Source: Methylocystis sp. MJC1
Lineage (GTDB): Bacteria; Pseudomonadota; Alphaproteobacteria; Rhizobiales; Beijerinckiaceae
Length of the DNA: 64,000 bases
NCBI RefSeq assembly: GCF_026427715.1
Contig: NZ_CP107560.1
Location: 62,001 to 126,000 of the forward strand
Reading direction: 5' to 3'
The notes under the pieces are model-generated. The model was given only the letters and a program-made list of their open reading frames with translations. It ran no database searches and was not told where the DNA came from. Numbering within the stretch: the stretch's first letter is position 1; the number at the start of each line of letters is the position of its first letter. Positions 11,001 through 19,295 of the stretch are shown here, in pieces. The translations under genes were made by a program, and so were the position numbers.

Positions 11001-12344
11001 CGCTGGCAAGGCAAGGCAGCCAACGAAGCGCGCACGCTCTATATTAACAGGTATCAGCAAGCCTTCACGGCGATCAAAGCGCCCGAGACGACGGCACTGA
11101 TGATAAGCTATTTGCCCGACGAGCATTTCGGTGAGATCGCAGCACTCGTGCTCAAGGTGCAATGGATTCTCACAAACGAGCCCGAGGATGAGCGCCGCTT
11201 TCGGGGAGGCGTGGACTTTTCGCGGGTGGAGGAAATTCGGGCGGCGCGCGCCCATCGCGCCACGGTGACTTGCGACGAAGCGGAGGCCATATTCGAGGTG
11301 ATTACGCCGTTCATCGCCGAGGGCGCAACTCAGGCGCAGAAGGTGCACGCGATCAAGCTTGCGATTCAGGCCGTTCGGTTGCCGCACGGCGAGCGCTCCG
11401 ATGCGATCAACGCGCTCTTGTCAATCACGCCCCAGGCGGCGCGCGCAAAGCTCGTCCTGAACCTGATCCTTTCCGGCGAAGCAATCGCATTCAGCATCGT
11501 GCAGGCCGGGATCGACAATGTCTTCGAGGATGCCAAGAATCGCAGTTGGATCCTGGATGAAGGCTGGGAGTTAAAGGCGTGGGTCCTTCTACTACCGTTC
11601 ACCGTCGATCCGGCGCAGTTGGCTGGCACGATCGCGGCATTGCCGCCCCAGCAGCGCGCGCCGCACTTCCTCGAAGAGATGTTACGCGCTACTGAGTCGA
11701 TGCAGACGCCGGAGATCGAGGAAGCGCTCTTCAAGCTCGCTGAAAATGATGCCGCCTTTTACGCCAATCACGCATGGCGGGATGCCGTCCGGCGCCGGGG
11801 CACGCTCACCTCGGCGCGGCGCTATCTCGATCTAGTCATGGAAGGCGAGATCGATGCGCACGATGGCTGGCACACGTCGCAGGAAGTTGCCGGGTTGCTG
11901 AACAAGCACTCGGAACTGCGTGACTACGCTTATGGTCTCTTGACGGACGGCACGTCGTCCAAGACCGCGCTGCTGGCGAACGCCGTCTCCGAAGGAGGTG
12001 ACCCTGATGGTCTGCTCCTGCTCGTCGAGCTGGAAAACAAGCTTCAGCGTCCGCTCATTTCATGGCGAACCATTCAGCGAGCCGTCACGGAGCACGTTCC
12101 TTCCGAACACTGGCGCGGCGCGTTTGACGTGCTTCCCGTTGCAGCGATCGAACTTCGGCGGAGGCTCTTGGCAATGACGGCGGACGGCGGCCCTCACGAC
12201 TCCGCCGCGCGCGTGCTCCGCGGAATCGACCGTGTCCGCGACGAAAGCGGCGCGCCCGAAGGCGAACCGCGCCATCCCGATCTGGCTTCCGGCAAGCCGT
12301 GGCCAATCTTGGTGCCTGATCCAGACGCGGAAGACGGCGGCTGA
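8004..12344 (+). CDS. HNH-like + NACHT/STAND NTPase with long helical C-terminus (candidate defence sensor)
   Basis: A 1446-residue, three-part protein. Residues 22-108 form an HNH-like zinc domain: C26/C31, H53 within SHIC, N78 and the C83/H86 pair. This module commonly sits in front of NACHT-type ATPases. Residues about 180-480 form the NTPase: Walker A APPGMGKTS (K197) and Walker B VYLLLDGWNE (D263, E267), the NACHT-style DGxNE form, followed by a winged-helix-like part to about 500. The remaining roughly 900 residues are helical repeats (HEAT/ARM-like), as in ligand-sensing arms of bacterial NLR-like proteins. Avs and bNACHT antiphage proteins share this layout; a defence role is inferred. 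It is a lone gene on the plus strand and the Shine-Dalgarno is weak. Confidence 0.85.
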   Translation: MARNGNRDNFTPKTKRQIAKRAGWLCSDPDCRRPTVGAASDGDGEIMLGEASHICAAAAGGPRFDAGMSEAERRSAKNGIWMCKLHGKSVDSDDPKFTVELLRDWKKQAEEHSHRSVLYNEAARPTKVSEGELTKRLHAAASADVDVFRRSERWPSTDVALTVQMAELDKTVQTSALARALSELGDLVLVAPPGMGKTSTLLQVAEGLVAHGETPVFVPLADWATENKTLLDSILGRVTFRGRTTEDDFRAVAQKPGVYLLLDGWNELDGEARRRATAELKRLQADLPELGLFVSTRKQSLNVPFDGAVVELQPLGEAEQIEIARELRGDDGARIVDEAWRTSGVRELVSIPLYLTALLSLPDDQPFPKTKEEILRRFVQAHEQQADRAEPLKDAAKGLQTEFLSALAVTATQAANPSIPETNARRSVAQTNDWLLKDGQLTIKLQTTDVLDALVSHHVLVRTGEPSGYSFQHQQFQEWYASNDVERAMLESVADTNALQKLKADILNAMPWEEPILFAVERMARGDARQQKACAAAILASFEVDPIFAAEMIFRATDPVWEEISETIQKLVRRWHAPGKVDRAVRFMITSGRPEFRDLVWPLITNENDQKNLLALQAARRFRPSVLGPDAVKDILALPVKVRETVVAEIAYRSGMDGLDLAALIAKSDPNPELKAAAVGGMSFRRAGRHVADVLSTADDDAFDLVYRRGHLEEIDVKAVQDRLAAAHARAERKVSDYERLREIVYAHDGKDHSAELTALVATIEVEGKNDAELGLIHEARKQYEKAVALGLLKRLREGRKLFYGADNILAASGIVVEDDALLEMVLSPQERMDSSVEAAASILGPVSVGKLIDAKLAIFAEITKLGKYEKSLSDRYYGLRDRIAHAPGASLVAAVQARAAAASNEDIRELSELLCRPDEKDDRARPFPHEAHAAIAQLAEQWGERLIASGDNAMRRQLSAVASLIGHFPSVALLPMLQRLLDDELRRYRDFRQQAEDERWQGKAANEARTLYINRYQQAFTAIKAPETTALMISYLPDEHFGEIAALVLKVQWILTNEPEDERRFRGGVDFSRVEEIRAARAHRATVTCDEAEAIFEVITPFIAEGATQAQKVHAIKLAIQAVRLPHGERSDAINALLSITPQAARAKLVLNLILSGEAIAFSIVQAGIDNVFEDAKNRSWILDEGWELKAWVLLLPFTVDPAQLAGTIAALPPQQRAPHFLEEMLRATESMQTPEIEEALFKLAENDAAFYANHAWRDAVRRRGTLTSARRYLDLVMEGEIDAHDGWHTSQEVAGLLNKHSELRDYAYGLLTDGTSSKTALLANAVSEGGDPDGLLLLVELENKLQRPLISWRTIQRAVTEHVPSEHWRGAFDVLPVAAIELRRRLLAMTADGGPHDSAARVLRGIDRVRDESGAPEGEPRHPDLASGKPWPILVPDPDAEDGG

Positions 12345-12843
12345 CTCATCAAAGCTTGGGCCTGTAGTGCGGACGGCGGTACCGGGCGGGCGCGCCGCCG
12401 ACGCGTTGAGGGAACCGCGCAACTCGGGACAACCATCGTCATGAAGCGGGACAAGCGTTTGGACTTTTCGACTGTGTTGAAGATACGGCCCGGCCTTTGT
12501 CGCGCCATTAGGCACGAGCGCTCAGCGTGCGCTTGTGACGTCCCATGCCTAGAAAAGCGAGTGTAATTGAGAGCAGCGGTGGTCGAACCAGTGGATGATC
12601 TGCGACGGTGAACGTCCGGTTTTTGGCTGACGCGCGACGATGTCTGCTCCGGGTTAAAAGGGGAAATTCAAACTGACCCACTCCCCGGCCTTGTTGAAGG
12701 CGGCAAACCGCGGTTTGGATTGGGATGTCGGGCGCGAAATATCTCGTCGCACCGTAGGGCAGTGGCTGCGGTAGTCGAAAACCGCCAGTCGCGCTAAAAC
12801 AAATAAGCCGGGCGACGCCCGGCTTTTCTGGTTTCAGCGCGAA
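12345..12843. other. Intergenic between convergent genes
   Basis: No gene supported. It holds one clear terminator hairpin (12805-12825) serving the leftward relaxase transcript and possibly the rightward NTPase transcript. Confidence 0.6.
12805..12825. terminator. Bidirectional intrinsic terminator
   Basis: A perfect 9-bp stem (aagccgggc / gcccggctt) with a 3-nt loop. It is followed by a T-rich run on the plus strand and by an AT-rich tail on the minus strand. It lies between two convergent genes. Confidence 0.8.
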
Positions 12844-15800
12844 TTATTCGCGGTGGCGTGGTTTCTCGCTTTGGCGCTCGATCTCGCGCTGTTTCTCGCG
12901 TTCGAGATTTGCGCGGTCCTGTTGCGCTTGCTTTTCCTTCGCTTGTTGCTCTTCGGTTAGAACCTTCGACTGCTCTGCGCGTAGTTCGCGAACCCTCTCT
13001 GTCTCGTTGGGGTTGGCGGGAATTTCCCGGCGAGGATTTTCGTCGGCGGCGCGATCGGCGTCACGGGCGGCGGCGGCTTCGGACGACGCGACGGCGTTGG
13101 GTTTGTGCGACTCCGTCGCTTGGCGAGCCTCTTGGGTCTCGCGTTTTGCTTCCTGATCGAGCCTTTCGCGCACCTGGTCGAGGGCGATGACACGCTCGGC
13201 GTCTGTGCGGGCAGGGCCTATGTCGGTGTCAGCGCGCAAGGGGGCGGTCTCGAGTTCGCGCTCTTTTTCCTTCGGCGCATTCTGGTTCGCTGCGCTGGTG
13301 GGCGCGTCGGATGGGGCCGGCGTCTGGACGGCGGGGTTCTGTTTGGCCTCGGCTGGCTTGCCCTGGGTCTCGGCCGACACGGGCGCGTTTTCTTTGGCGG
13401 GCTCCTTTTCCTGCGCGCCTTCGCGCATGGCGGGGCGCTGGGCCTCGATGTCTGCGCGGGCCTTCTCGATGCGGTCTTGAAGCTCGGGATTTGTGATTTT
13501 GAAGCCGTGCTCGGCGGCGAGCTGAACAACGGTCTCCTTGTATTTTTCGTTGCCGGTGATGTTGATTGTTTCCCACTTCGAGGCGGCGACGCGCAGAGCG
13601 GCAAGCACCGTCTCTTTGTGGTTCCAATCGTTGACGTCGAGCTGCTTGCCCTTGTCGACGAAGGCGAGGGCAACGCGCTGGCCGGTGTCGTCATGGCGGC
13701 TGTAGTAGATCTCACTGCCCTTGCGCTCGTGGGTAATCTGCGGCGTTGTCTCGATCGGCGCGGGCTGAACATACTTGTCGCCGACCATTTCGACGGGCTT
13801 GGCTTCAAGCCTCTTCTGGGCCTCGATCGCCTTTTGAGCGGCGTCGAGGATGGTGGTGCGTTGTTCCTCGAAAGCTTGCTTTTTGTCGGGCTCAACCATG
13901 GAGCTGATATTGTCGAGGCGCTTGCGCATATCGTCGAGGGCGTAGGTCATCGTTTCTGCGGTTCTCATCTGGCCTCCGTCTTTGATCGTTCGGCGTTCCA
14001 TGTGGCTGACCGCTCGCTCCGCACGCTGCTTGAGCCAATGTAGATCGGCGTGCGGGATAGGTTGGCGTTCGGCGGCGACGCGCGCCGGAACGGCAAACAT
14101 CGTATCAGGATTTTTATTTGCGCGTTTTACCTCTGCAAGTCGCTCGCGCGAAACGTCGAGGTAGACGAGTTGCCCGCCGTTGCGGGCCGCGAGGGTTTCG
14201 GCGGCGGCGCGGTCGGCTGTGAACATTACGGTCGCGTGCGCGGGTGCGTTCTTTGGCTCCGCCCGGTAGAGGCGCAACGCGCCCTCGCGCAAAAGCGGCA
14301 TGGCTGCCGTAGCGGCGAGGCTCTGATTGACGGCGCCCCATTCGCGCGCCACGCGGCTCGCGTGCGCACGGCCTTCGTCTCGGGTGGGGCGGTGGATGGC
14401 CCGCTCCTTCACGGCTTCCACGCGGCGCCGGACCGACTCCGGGGCAGTTCCGCGCTCGACCATGCGAATGTCCTTGAGCTTGTAGGCCGGTACATTCGCT
14501 TCATCGAAGCGGCTGGTTGCCTCCATGGGGATTTGTCGCTCTCGCGCCTCTTCGGCGAGGGTCTCGCGCCAACGGCGGAAGTCGGCAATGTTCGGGTGGA
14601 GCCGCTCGCCGCGCTCGTTTTCCATGCGGATAGCGGCGTGAACGTGAATGTGCTCCCGGTTCGTATGCAGAACGAAAATGTATTCGTGGCCGGCAAACTC
14701 TCTCGCGAGCGTCGCGCGCGTAGCGTCGAGGAAGGCGTCCTTGTCCGTGCCGGGCTTGGCGCTGAAAACGACATGGGCGAAATCGCGTGGCTCGTTCGAG
14801 CGCATCTGGCGGCGCCAGGATGTTGCCATCTCGAGATTGGGATTGAAATCGCCGCTCGGTGATTTGCCGGAACGCCGCTCGTAGCGCCGGAAGGCTTCTT
14901 CTTTTAAGTCCTGCTTGCTGGAGGTCTCCGCGTCCAGCTCCCCGGCCCGAGTTAGTCGGGCGAGCTGTCGGGTTGCTCCTTCAATGCCATGCGCCCAGCC
15001 TTGGACTTCAATCTTCGCCTCGCGATCAAAGGCGGTCTCGATGAGGTCGTATAGCCCCTCGGCGGATTTCTTGTTCGGATAAAAGCGATCGGCCTTGCCG
15101 TTCTCGTCGCGCTGCGATCCGGCCGCAAGCGCGACAACATGAACATGGGTCTGGTCGCCGCGGGTCTCCGCGCGCCATGCGAAGACATGGCCACGCAGCG
15201 CTTCGTGCAGAGACTCGCGAATGATCTCGTTCGTCAACGGCTCGTCGAAAGCGGCTGTGAGCGCGAGGGAGTCTTTCGAGGGTTCGCGGCCGCTGGACTC
15301 CGCGCCCCATTCAGCCGCGAGGGCGGAAATGTCCTCGGCCCCTTTGAGGATTATCCCGTCGTGACGCTCGGCGGCGAGTTCTCCCTTGTCGGTCTGGTAG
15401 CTCATCAACGCATGAGCCCGCGCGCGGCCGGCGCCGAAACTTGCCAGTTTGACGACGGCGGCCTGTGATCCTCCTGCGAGCGCGGATTTCACAACAACAG
15501 AGGACCGCTCCGGCCCCTGCGCAGCGGCGGGGCGGGCCTTGGCGGTCGGCGCTACGGGCTTCGACCGAACGGCGGGCGTTGCGTCGCCTCCGCCACCTCC
15601 CCCACCTCGCCGCCGCCGTTTACGCAGCCCTTCGTCTTCGATCTGGCGCGTATCTTGGGATGCCGGCGCGGTGGGCGCACGGTCTGGCGTCGCCGTTGTG
15701 AAGGGCGAGGGCGCCGCCCGCGTGACGCTCGGAGTTTGCTTCTCGGGTCGCGGCGCCCGCGCCGGTTGGCCGGCGTCGCCAATCTCGAACGACGGGGCCG

Positions 15801-15924
15801 CGCCAGCGAACGCCGCAGCGCTCGCGAAGTCGCTTGCGCGACGCCGCGCTCTCAACCTCTCCAGCTCGGCCTGCATTTCGCCCAAGCCCAGTCCAATGTC
15901 CGACAGAGGAAGCCCGCCAGTCAT
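12844..15924 (-). CDS. Mobilisation relaxase with duplicated relaxase-like region and LPD7 domain
   Basis: A 1026-residue relaxase. Start ATG 15924 overlaps the stop of the MobC-like gene (ATGA), so the two are translationally coupled; the longer frame to 16032 is unlikely. It has two successive relaxase-like halves. The first (about 165-310) contains THVHVVAL near 261. The second (about 370-510) contains REHIHVHAAIRM near 425, the metal-binding His triad of MOBP/VirD2-type nucleases. Residues about 725-830 match the LPD7 polyvalent domain (FVDKGKQLDVNDW, ITGNEKYK, AEHGFKITNPEL). The tail is a long charged Glu/Arg/Lys coiled coil. It nicks oriT and leads transfer. No mating-pore genes are visible here. 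Confidence 0.88.
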   Translation of the reverse strand: MTGGLPLSDIGLGLGEMQAELERLRARRRASDFASAAAFAGAAPSFEIGDAGQPARAPRPEKQTPSVTRAAPSPFTTATPDRAPTAPASQDTRQIEDEGLRKRRRRGGGGGGGDATPAVRSKPVAPTAKARPAAAQGPERSSVVVKSALAGGSQAAVVKLASFGAGRARAHALMSYQTDKGELAAERHDGIILKGAEDISALAAEWGAESSGREPSKDSLALTAAFDEPLTNEIIRESLHEALRGHVFAWRAETRGDQTHVHVVALAAGSQRDENGKADRFYPNKKSAEGLYDLIETAFDREAKIEVQGWAHGIEGATRQLARLTRAGELDAETSSKQDLKEEAFRRYERRSGKSPSGDFNPNLEMATSWRRQMRSNEPRDFAHVVFSAKPGTDKDAFLDATRATLAREFAGHEYIFVLHTNREHIHVHAAIRMENERGERLHPNIADFRRWRETLAEEARERQIPMEATSRFDEANVPAYKLKDIRMVERGTAPESVRRRVEAVKERAIHRPTRDEGRAHASRVAREWGAVNQSLAATAAMPLLREGALRLYRAEPKNAPAHATVMFTADRAAAETLAARNGGQLVYLDVSRERLAEVKRANKNPDTMFAVPARVAAERQPIPHADLHWLKQRAERAVSHMERRTIKDGGQMRTAETMTYALDDMRKRLDNISSMVEPDKKQAFEEQRTTILDAAQKAIEAQKRLEAKPVEMVGDKYVQPAPIETTPQITHERKGSEIYYSRHDDTGQRVALAFVDKGKQLDVNDWNHKETVLAALRVAASKWETINITGNEKYKETVVQLAAEHGFKITNPELQDRIEKARADIEAQRPAMREGAQEKEPAKENAPVSAETQGKPAEAKQNPAVQTPAPSDAPTSAANQNAPKEKERELETAPLRADTDIGPARTDAERVIALDQVRERLDQEAKRETQEARQATESHKPNAVASSEAAAARDADRAADENPRREIPANPNETERVRELRAEQSKVLTEEQQAKEKQAQQDRANLEREKQREIERQSEKPRHRE

Positions 15925-16319
15925 TCCGCCGTCCGCGAGATGGCGCGCGCGGTGCGTTCGTGCGACCGGGCGCAGAGGGAGCGATAAAGGGCGGTCAGTT
16001 CCATGATGAGCCCGCGCGCGGTGGCAAGCCATTCCGCCACATCGTCGCTTCCGATGACGTGTCCAGCGTTCATGTGCCGGACGGCCTGATTGAGATTTGT
16101 GCCAAGGGCGCGAAGCTGTCGGGTGAGTGCAACGATTTCCGCGCGCGCGTCGCCCTCGAAGGTCGGACCTAAAAAGCTCGCCTGCCTCACGAAGCGGCGA
16201 ATGGCTTCGCTCGGCGTGAGTTGAAATTGCGCACAGAACCCTATGAACGCTTCATGTTCTTCCGCCGTGAGGCGCACGTGAAGGACGGCGGTTTTGAGCC
16301 GTTTTGCGCCTTGGTCCAT
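15921..16319 (-). CDS. MobC-like relaxosome accessory protein
   Basis: A 132-residue protein starting at ATG 16319 behind GGAGAG (five-base spacing). The N-terminal part (AVLHVRLTAEEHEAFIGFC, then TPSEAIRRFVRQA) has the ribbon-helix-helix form of MobC/plasmid mobilisation proteins, and RALGTNLNQAVRHMN is the typical MobC core. It likely binds oriT and helps the relaxase melt the nic region. It is the first gene of a two-gene operon with the relaxase, and oriT should lie just upstream. Confidence 0.8.
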   Translation of the reverse strand: MDQGAKRLKTAVLHVRLTAEEHEAFIGFCAQFQLTPSEAIRRFVRQASFLGPTFEGDARAEIVALTRQLRALGTNLNQAVRHMNAGHVIGSDDVAEWLATARGLIMELTALYRSLCARSHERTARAISRTAE

Positions 16320-16398
16320 TCGGCTCTCCGTTTCGCGTCCGGTCCCGTAAGGGACTGCCGGACGCGAGGTAAGCCCGCCCGGCGAGGGCACACGGCGG

Positions 16399-16430
16399 TT
16401 TTGTATCACAAAAGCGCTTTCCTGCCTTAT
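16399..16430. other. Candidate oriT/nic region
   Basis: A short inverted repeat, ttttg-tatca-caaaa (16399-16413), is followed seven bases later by cctgcc (16421), similar to the cctg/c core of RP4-type nic sites. It lies just upstream of mobC and between it and a divergent stb-like operon, where oriT sits in R388-like plasmids. Position and motif only; the cleavage site is not proven. Confidence 0.35.
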
Positions 16431-16479
16431 CTATATCAATCTACACTAACTCGTCAATTCCATTTCCGCTTCGAATAAG

Positions 16480-16812
16480 ACTCTGGGGGCGCACGCAAGC
16501 ATTCGGAATGGAACTCAACGGGGAGCGAATACGAACATTTTGGCCGGTCCATGCGAAGACTGACGGCAATTCGTGGGCATGCGTTGTGATGACGCTAGGA
16601 TAGCAATGTAGATATGTGAGGGTATTTCAATGCGATAGATGGGCAGCTATGAGACCCGTGGATGAGCTGTTCTTTGACAAGCCGATAAACCAACCATGTG
16701 CCGCTTGCGCGGCGGCCTGTAGGACAGTGCTTGCGCTTCTAATGCATCTCTATATGTATTAGACTGCCATTCCGATTTGCTTGCCATGAAACGATGACAG
16801 GGACTTATTGCG
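16480..16812. other. Intergenic control region between mob and stb blocks
   Basis: No gene supported. It carries an imperfect palindrome (16739-16762) and AT-rich stretches that could be promoters for the rightward stb-like operon; ttgaca at about 16674 is a possible -35 element. Confidence 0.4.
16739..16762. promoter_or_regulatory. Imperfect palindrome, possible operator
   Basis: ctaatgcat and atgtattag are inverted 9-mers with one mismatch, six bases apart, in the AT-rich leader about 50 bp before the first rightward ORF. A possible site for the StbA-like DNA-binding protein. Confidence 0.35.
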
Positions 16813-17130
16813 ATGACGAAGGGCGTTAATGGTCTGACAAGCGGCTGTCGTATGGTTAGAACGATGTCTCTCCTAGTGCCGGGTGCCAGGGGAATTGCTC
16901 CGCGGTCCTTGTGGTCACAACTTCCAAACGGTGTTGGTATTGCAGGAATCTCAAGGGGAGTTTCCGCAACGGCTTTCGACGCTCGTCGTCTGTCTGATGA
17001 CGCTCAATCGCGAATTTCAGCGGGACGTCTAGGCGCGCTGGTCGAGCTAATCGAGTCTACCTCTGAGGCACACGAAGGCGCGTTGTCTGTCTGTCGCAAA
17101 ACTCGAAGACTGCTTGGGAATAGGCCGTAA
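16813..17130 (+). CDS. Hypothetical protein
   Basis: A 105-residue frame with no family I recognise, 18 bp upstream of the stbA-like gene in the same direction. A purine stretch (aggga) is about a dozen bases before the ATG, which is weak. The C-terminal part is helical (GRLGALVELIESTSEAH). It could be a genuine first gene of the operon or only leader sequence. Confidence 0.35.
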   Translation: MTKGVNGLTSGCRMVRTMSLLVPGARGIAPRSLWSQLPNGVGIAGISRGVSATAFDARRLSDDAQSRISAGRLGALVELIESTSEAHEGALSVCRKTRRLLGNRP

Positions 17131-17148
17131 GGAAGGAGGGCGATTGCG

Positions 17149-17604
17149 ATGGCCGAGCGGGATGACGGGCGTCAAATGGGAAGCGGACGACGTGAAACCT
17201 ATCAGGCTGATGACCTGACGAAGATGGCAGAAAAGCTAGAGGCTCTCCCTGACGCCGGAGGTCGGAGAGGGCTATCACGGCCGAGTGCTGTGAAGTTTTT
17301 GGAGCCGCAAATCGAAGCCCTTCGGAAGAAGGGCTACACAACGAAGGAAATTTGCGAGGCTCTCACTGAGGTTGGTTTGAAGATCACGCCTGCGCAGCTC
17401 TTGAAACTAATGCCGGTGGGGAAATCGACTGCAAGGGGGGTAAGAGGCGCGGCGGGGTCGGCGTCTAAGGCGGGCTCTGGTGCGGAGCGCAGAAGCCAGG
17501 CGGGAGGATCGAAGACCGCAGCAAAAGGGGACAAGGGGAAATCGAATGCGGCAGCGCCGGAGCCGCAAGGGTTTTCTGTGAAGCCGGATCGTCTTGAGAT
17601 TTAG
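17149..17604 (+). CDS. StbA-like small DNA-binding plasmid protein
   Basis: A 151-residue protein with a GGAGGG ribosome site. The segment EPQIEALRKKGYTTKEICEA followed by ALTEVGLKITPAQLLKLM reads as a helix-turn-helix of the kind in plasmid stability/transfer regulators. The rest is a low-complexity Ala/Gly/Lys tail. It lies eight bases before a ParA/StbB-type ATPase gene and is divergent from the mob genes across the oriT region, the same order as stbABC in R388. By analogy it would bind repeats near oriT and control segregation and transfer. Family assignment rests on context more than sequence. Confidence 0.55.
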   Translation: MAERDDGRQMGSGRRETYQADDLTKMAEKLEALPDAGGRRGLSRPSAVKFLEPQIEALRKKGYTTKEICEALTEVGLKITPAQLLKLMPVGKSTARGVRGAAGSASKAGSGAERRSQAGGSKTAAKGDKGKSNAAAPEPQGFSVKPDRLEI

Positions 17605-17612
17605 GAGGTCGC

Positions 17613-18365
17613 ATGTCTGAGCGAATCTATATCGTGGGTGGTTCAAAGGGCGGTGTCGGAAAGTCGATGGTGTCGCTTTCGCTGGTCGATTACCTGCTAC
17701 AGAGGGACAAGAAGGTTCTTCTGGTCGAAACAGATAACAGCAACCCCGACGTTCACAAGGCGCTGCAAGGGGTGGTTGAAAGTCAGATTATTGATCTCGA
17801 TGAGGCGAGCGGTTGGGTATCGCTCGTCAATGTCTGCGACCAAAAGAAGGGCCATGTCGTGGTGGTCAACACGGCGGCCCGGAATAATAGGGGCGTTTCG
17901 AAATTCGGCGCGACGCTAAACGATACTCTGGCCGAATTGGGCCGGGAGTTAATGACTCTCTGGGTCATCAATCGCCAGCGGGACAGTCTGGAATTGCTGG
18001 CCGATTATCAGATGGCGATCCAGAGTACAAAGCTGAACGTGCTGATGAATGGCTATTTTGGGGACGAGGCCAAGTTCGAGCTGTACAATTCGTCAAAGAT
18101 CAAAGCGGCAATCGAAAACGATCTGAAAGGCAAGTCACGCCTGTTCCCGGAGCTGGCGGATCGGGTTGCCGACGATCTCTATTCGAAGCGACTGAGCATC
18201 GAGGCTGCGTCGAAGGAAATGCCAATCGGGAACCGAGCTGAACTAGGCCGCTGGCGCCGTCTCGTCGCGGCGCTGTTCGACGATCTCCTAAGCGAGCCGG
18301 AAACCGTGAAGGCGAGAAGCGCCCGCCCGAAGCCGAAGGCAAGTGAGGCGAGCGCGGAGTCGTGA
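17613..18365 (+). CDS. StbB-like ParA/MinD-family ATPase
   Basis: A 250-residue P-loop ATPase with the deviant Walker A GGSKGGVGKSMVS at residues 9-21 and LLVETDNSNPD shortly after. There is no DNA-binding N-terminal extension, so it resembles StbB-type or conjugation-linked ParA proteins rather than RepA of repABC. GGAGG precedes the ATG by four bases. In R388-type plasmids StbB affects conjugation and localisation of the plasmid; that role is inferred here. The C-terminus is a charged tail. Confidence 0.78.
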   Translation: MSERIYIVGGSKGGVGKSMVSLSLVDYLLQRDKKVLLVETDNSNPDVHKALQGVVESQIIDLDEASGWVSLVNVCDQKKGHVVVVNTAARNNRGVSKFGATLNDTLAELGRELMTLWVINRQRDSLELLADYQMAIQSTKLNVLMNGYFGDEAKFELYNSSKIKAAIENDLKGKSRLFPELADRVADDLYSKRLSIEAASKEMPIGNRAELGRWRRLVAALFDDLLSEPETVKARSARPKPKASEASAES

Positions 18366-18413
18366 GGCTGCTTCTACATATGGGGGAAGCCGTCGAACGC
18401 GAGGCGACGTGAA

Positions 18414-18824
18414 ATGGACGAAGAGGTTGTATCGAATTTCGAAAAGCTGTTTCGGCGAGCGGCGACCGCGCGGGAGCGGGAGCAACTCCGCCACATGCAG
18501 CAAACCTTGGGCCTGTACGAAAGCGACGCCCTATGGCTGATCGTGCTTGCGCTGCAATACTACGAGAGCCTTTACCTGCAATATCCGAAAGCAATCGGAC
18601 AGGCGGCCTCGGAAATTCTTGACGATGTAAAGAAGGTTTCGGATCGCGTCATTCGTGCGAGCGCGGAATCGGCTAAGGCGGATTTGGCGAAGGCGGTGGT
18701 AAGTGTCGCGCGCGACGTGGCGCGCGACACGGCGCGCCGACAAATGACTCAGTGGCTCGTGGTCGGCATGTTCGCCGGCGCCGGGCTTCTCGGGATCGGA
18801 ATATTCATCGGCTCGCGGTTGTGA
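18414..18824 (+). CDS. StbC-like membrane-anchored protein
   Basis: A 136-residue protein: an N-terminal helical part, an amphipathic middle (LDDVKKVSDRVIRASAESAK), and one C-terminal membrane helix (VVGMFAGAGLLGIGIFIG). It is third in the stb-like operon and is followed at once by a terminator. The position suggests StbC; the sequence itself only shows a membrane-anchored coiled-coil protein. Confidence 0.5.
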   Translation: MDEEVVSNFEKLFRRAATAREREQLRHMQQTLGLYESDALWLIVLALQYYESLYLQYPKAIGQAASEILDDVKKVSDRVIRASAESAKADLAKAVVSVARDVARDTARRQMTQWLVVGMFAGAGLLGIGIFIGSRL

Positions 18825-18840
18825 AGGTAGGAAAGACGGA

Positions 18841-18860
18841 AAGCCCGCTCACGCGGGCTT
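18841..18860. terminator. Intrinsic terminator, bidirectional
   Basis: An 8-bp stem (aagcccgc / gcgggctt) with loop tcac, 16 bp after the stbC-like stop and 33 bp after the end of the convergent vapC gene, with T-rich sequence on the rightward side. Confidence 0.75.
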
Positions 18861-18893
18861 GCTTTATTGATCGGCGGGCCTAGCGGCCCGCCA

Positions 18894-19295
18894 TTATTTC
18901 GGCGTGGCGCACAAGTCTGTCTGCGCGAAGTCGGCGCCCGTGTAGATCAAAGGCGCGCGGTAGGCTTTCGCACAGGCGTACGCGTAGCAATCTCCAAGGT
19001 TGAGGCCTGCCGGGTGGCGGCTACCGCCATATTGTTCGAAGGCCCGAAGGGCGGCGGTGGTCATACTGTCAGTAATGTGAATGACTCTGATGCCTGCCTC
19101 GTCCAGCAAGGCGCGGATGATGGTCTCGGCGTCTGCGGCTGCCATCTGGCGGACCTTCATGAGGCGGGCGGCCGTCTCGTAGACCGCGAGCGGCGACGTG
19201 TATGGCGCCTTAGCGGCCGCGATCCGCTGCGCGATGTCGGGACCGTTTTCCTCGGCCAAAAGGATTGCGAGAAAAGCTGATGCGTCGATCATCAT
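18894..19295 (-). CDS. vapC: VapC-type PIN-domain toxin
   Basis: A 133-residue PIN-domain ribonuclease. Start ATG 19295 overlaps the antitoxin stop (ATGA; a second ATG at 19292 is equally placed). The acidic residues of the family are present: MIDASAFLAIL (Asp), VYETAARL (Glu), LNLGDCYAYACAK (Asp) and TGADF (Asp). Such toxins cleave tRNA or rRNA when the antitoxin is lost, stabilising the plasmid. It forms an operon with the upstream antitoxin gene and converges on the stb operon. Confidence 0.9.
   Translation of the reverse strand: MMIDASAFLAILLAEENGPDIAQRIAAAKAPYTSPLAVYETAARLMKVRQMAAADAETIIRALLDEAGIRVIHITDSMTTAALRAFEQYGGSRHPAGLNLGDCYAYACAKAYRAPLIYTGADFAQTDLCATPK

Noticed and set aside
13105..14043. 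312-codon plus-strand frame opposite the relaxase
   Set aside because: It is the mirror of the relaxase coding sequence in high-GC DNA, has no ribosome site or family, and the relaxase frame has clear motifs.
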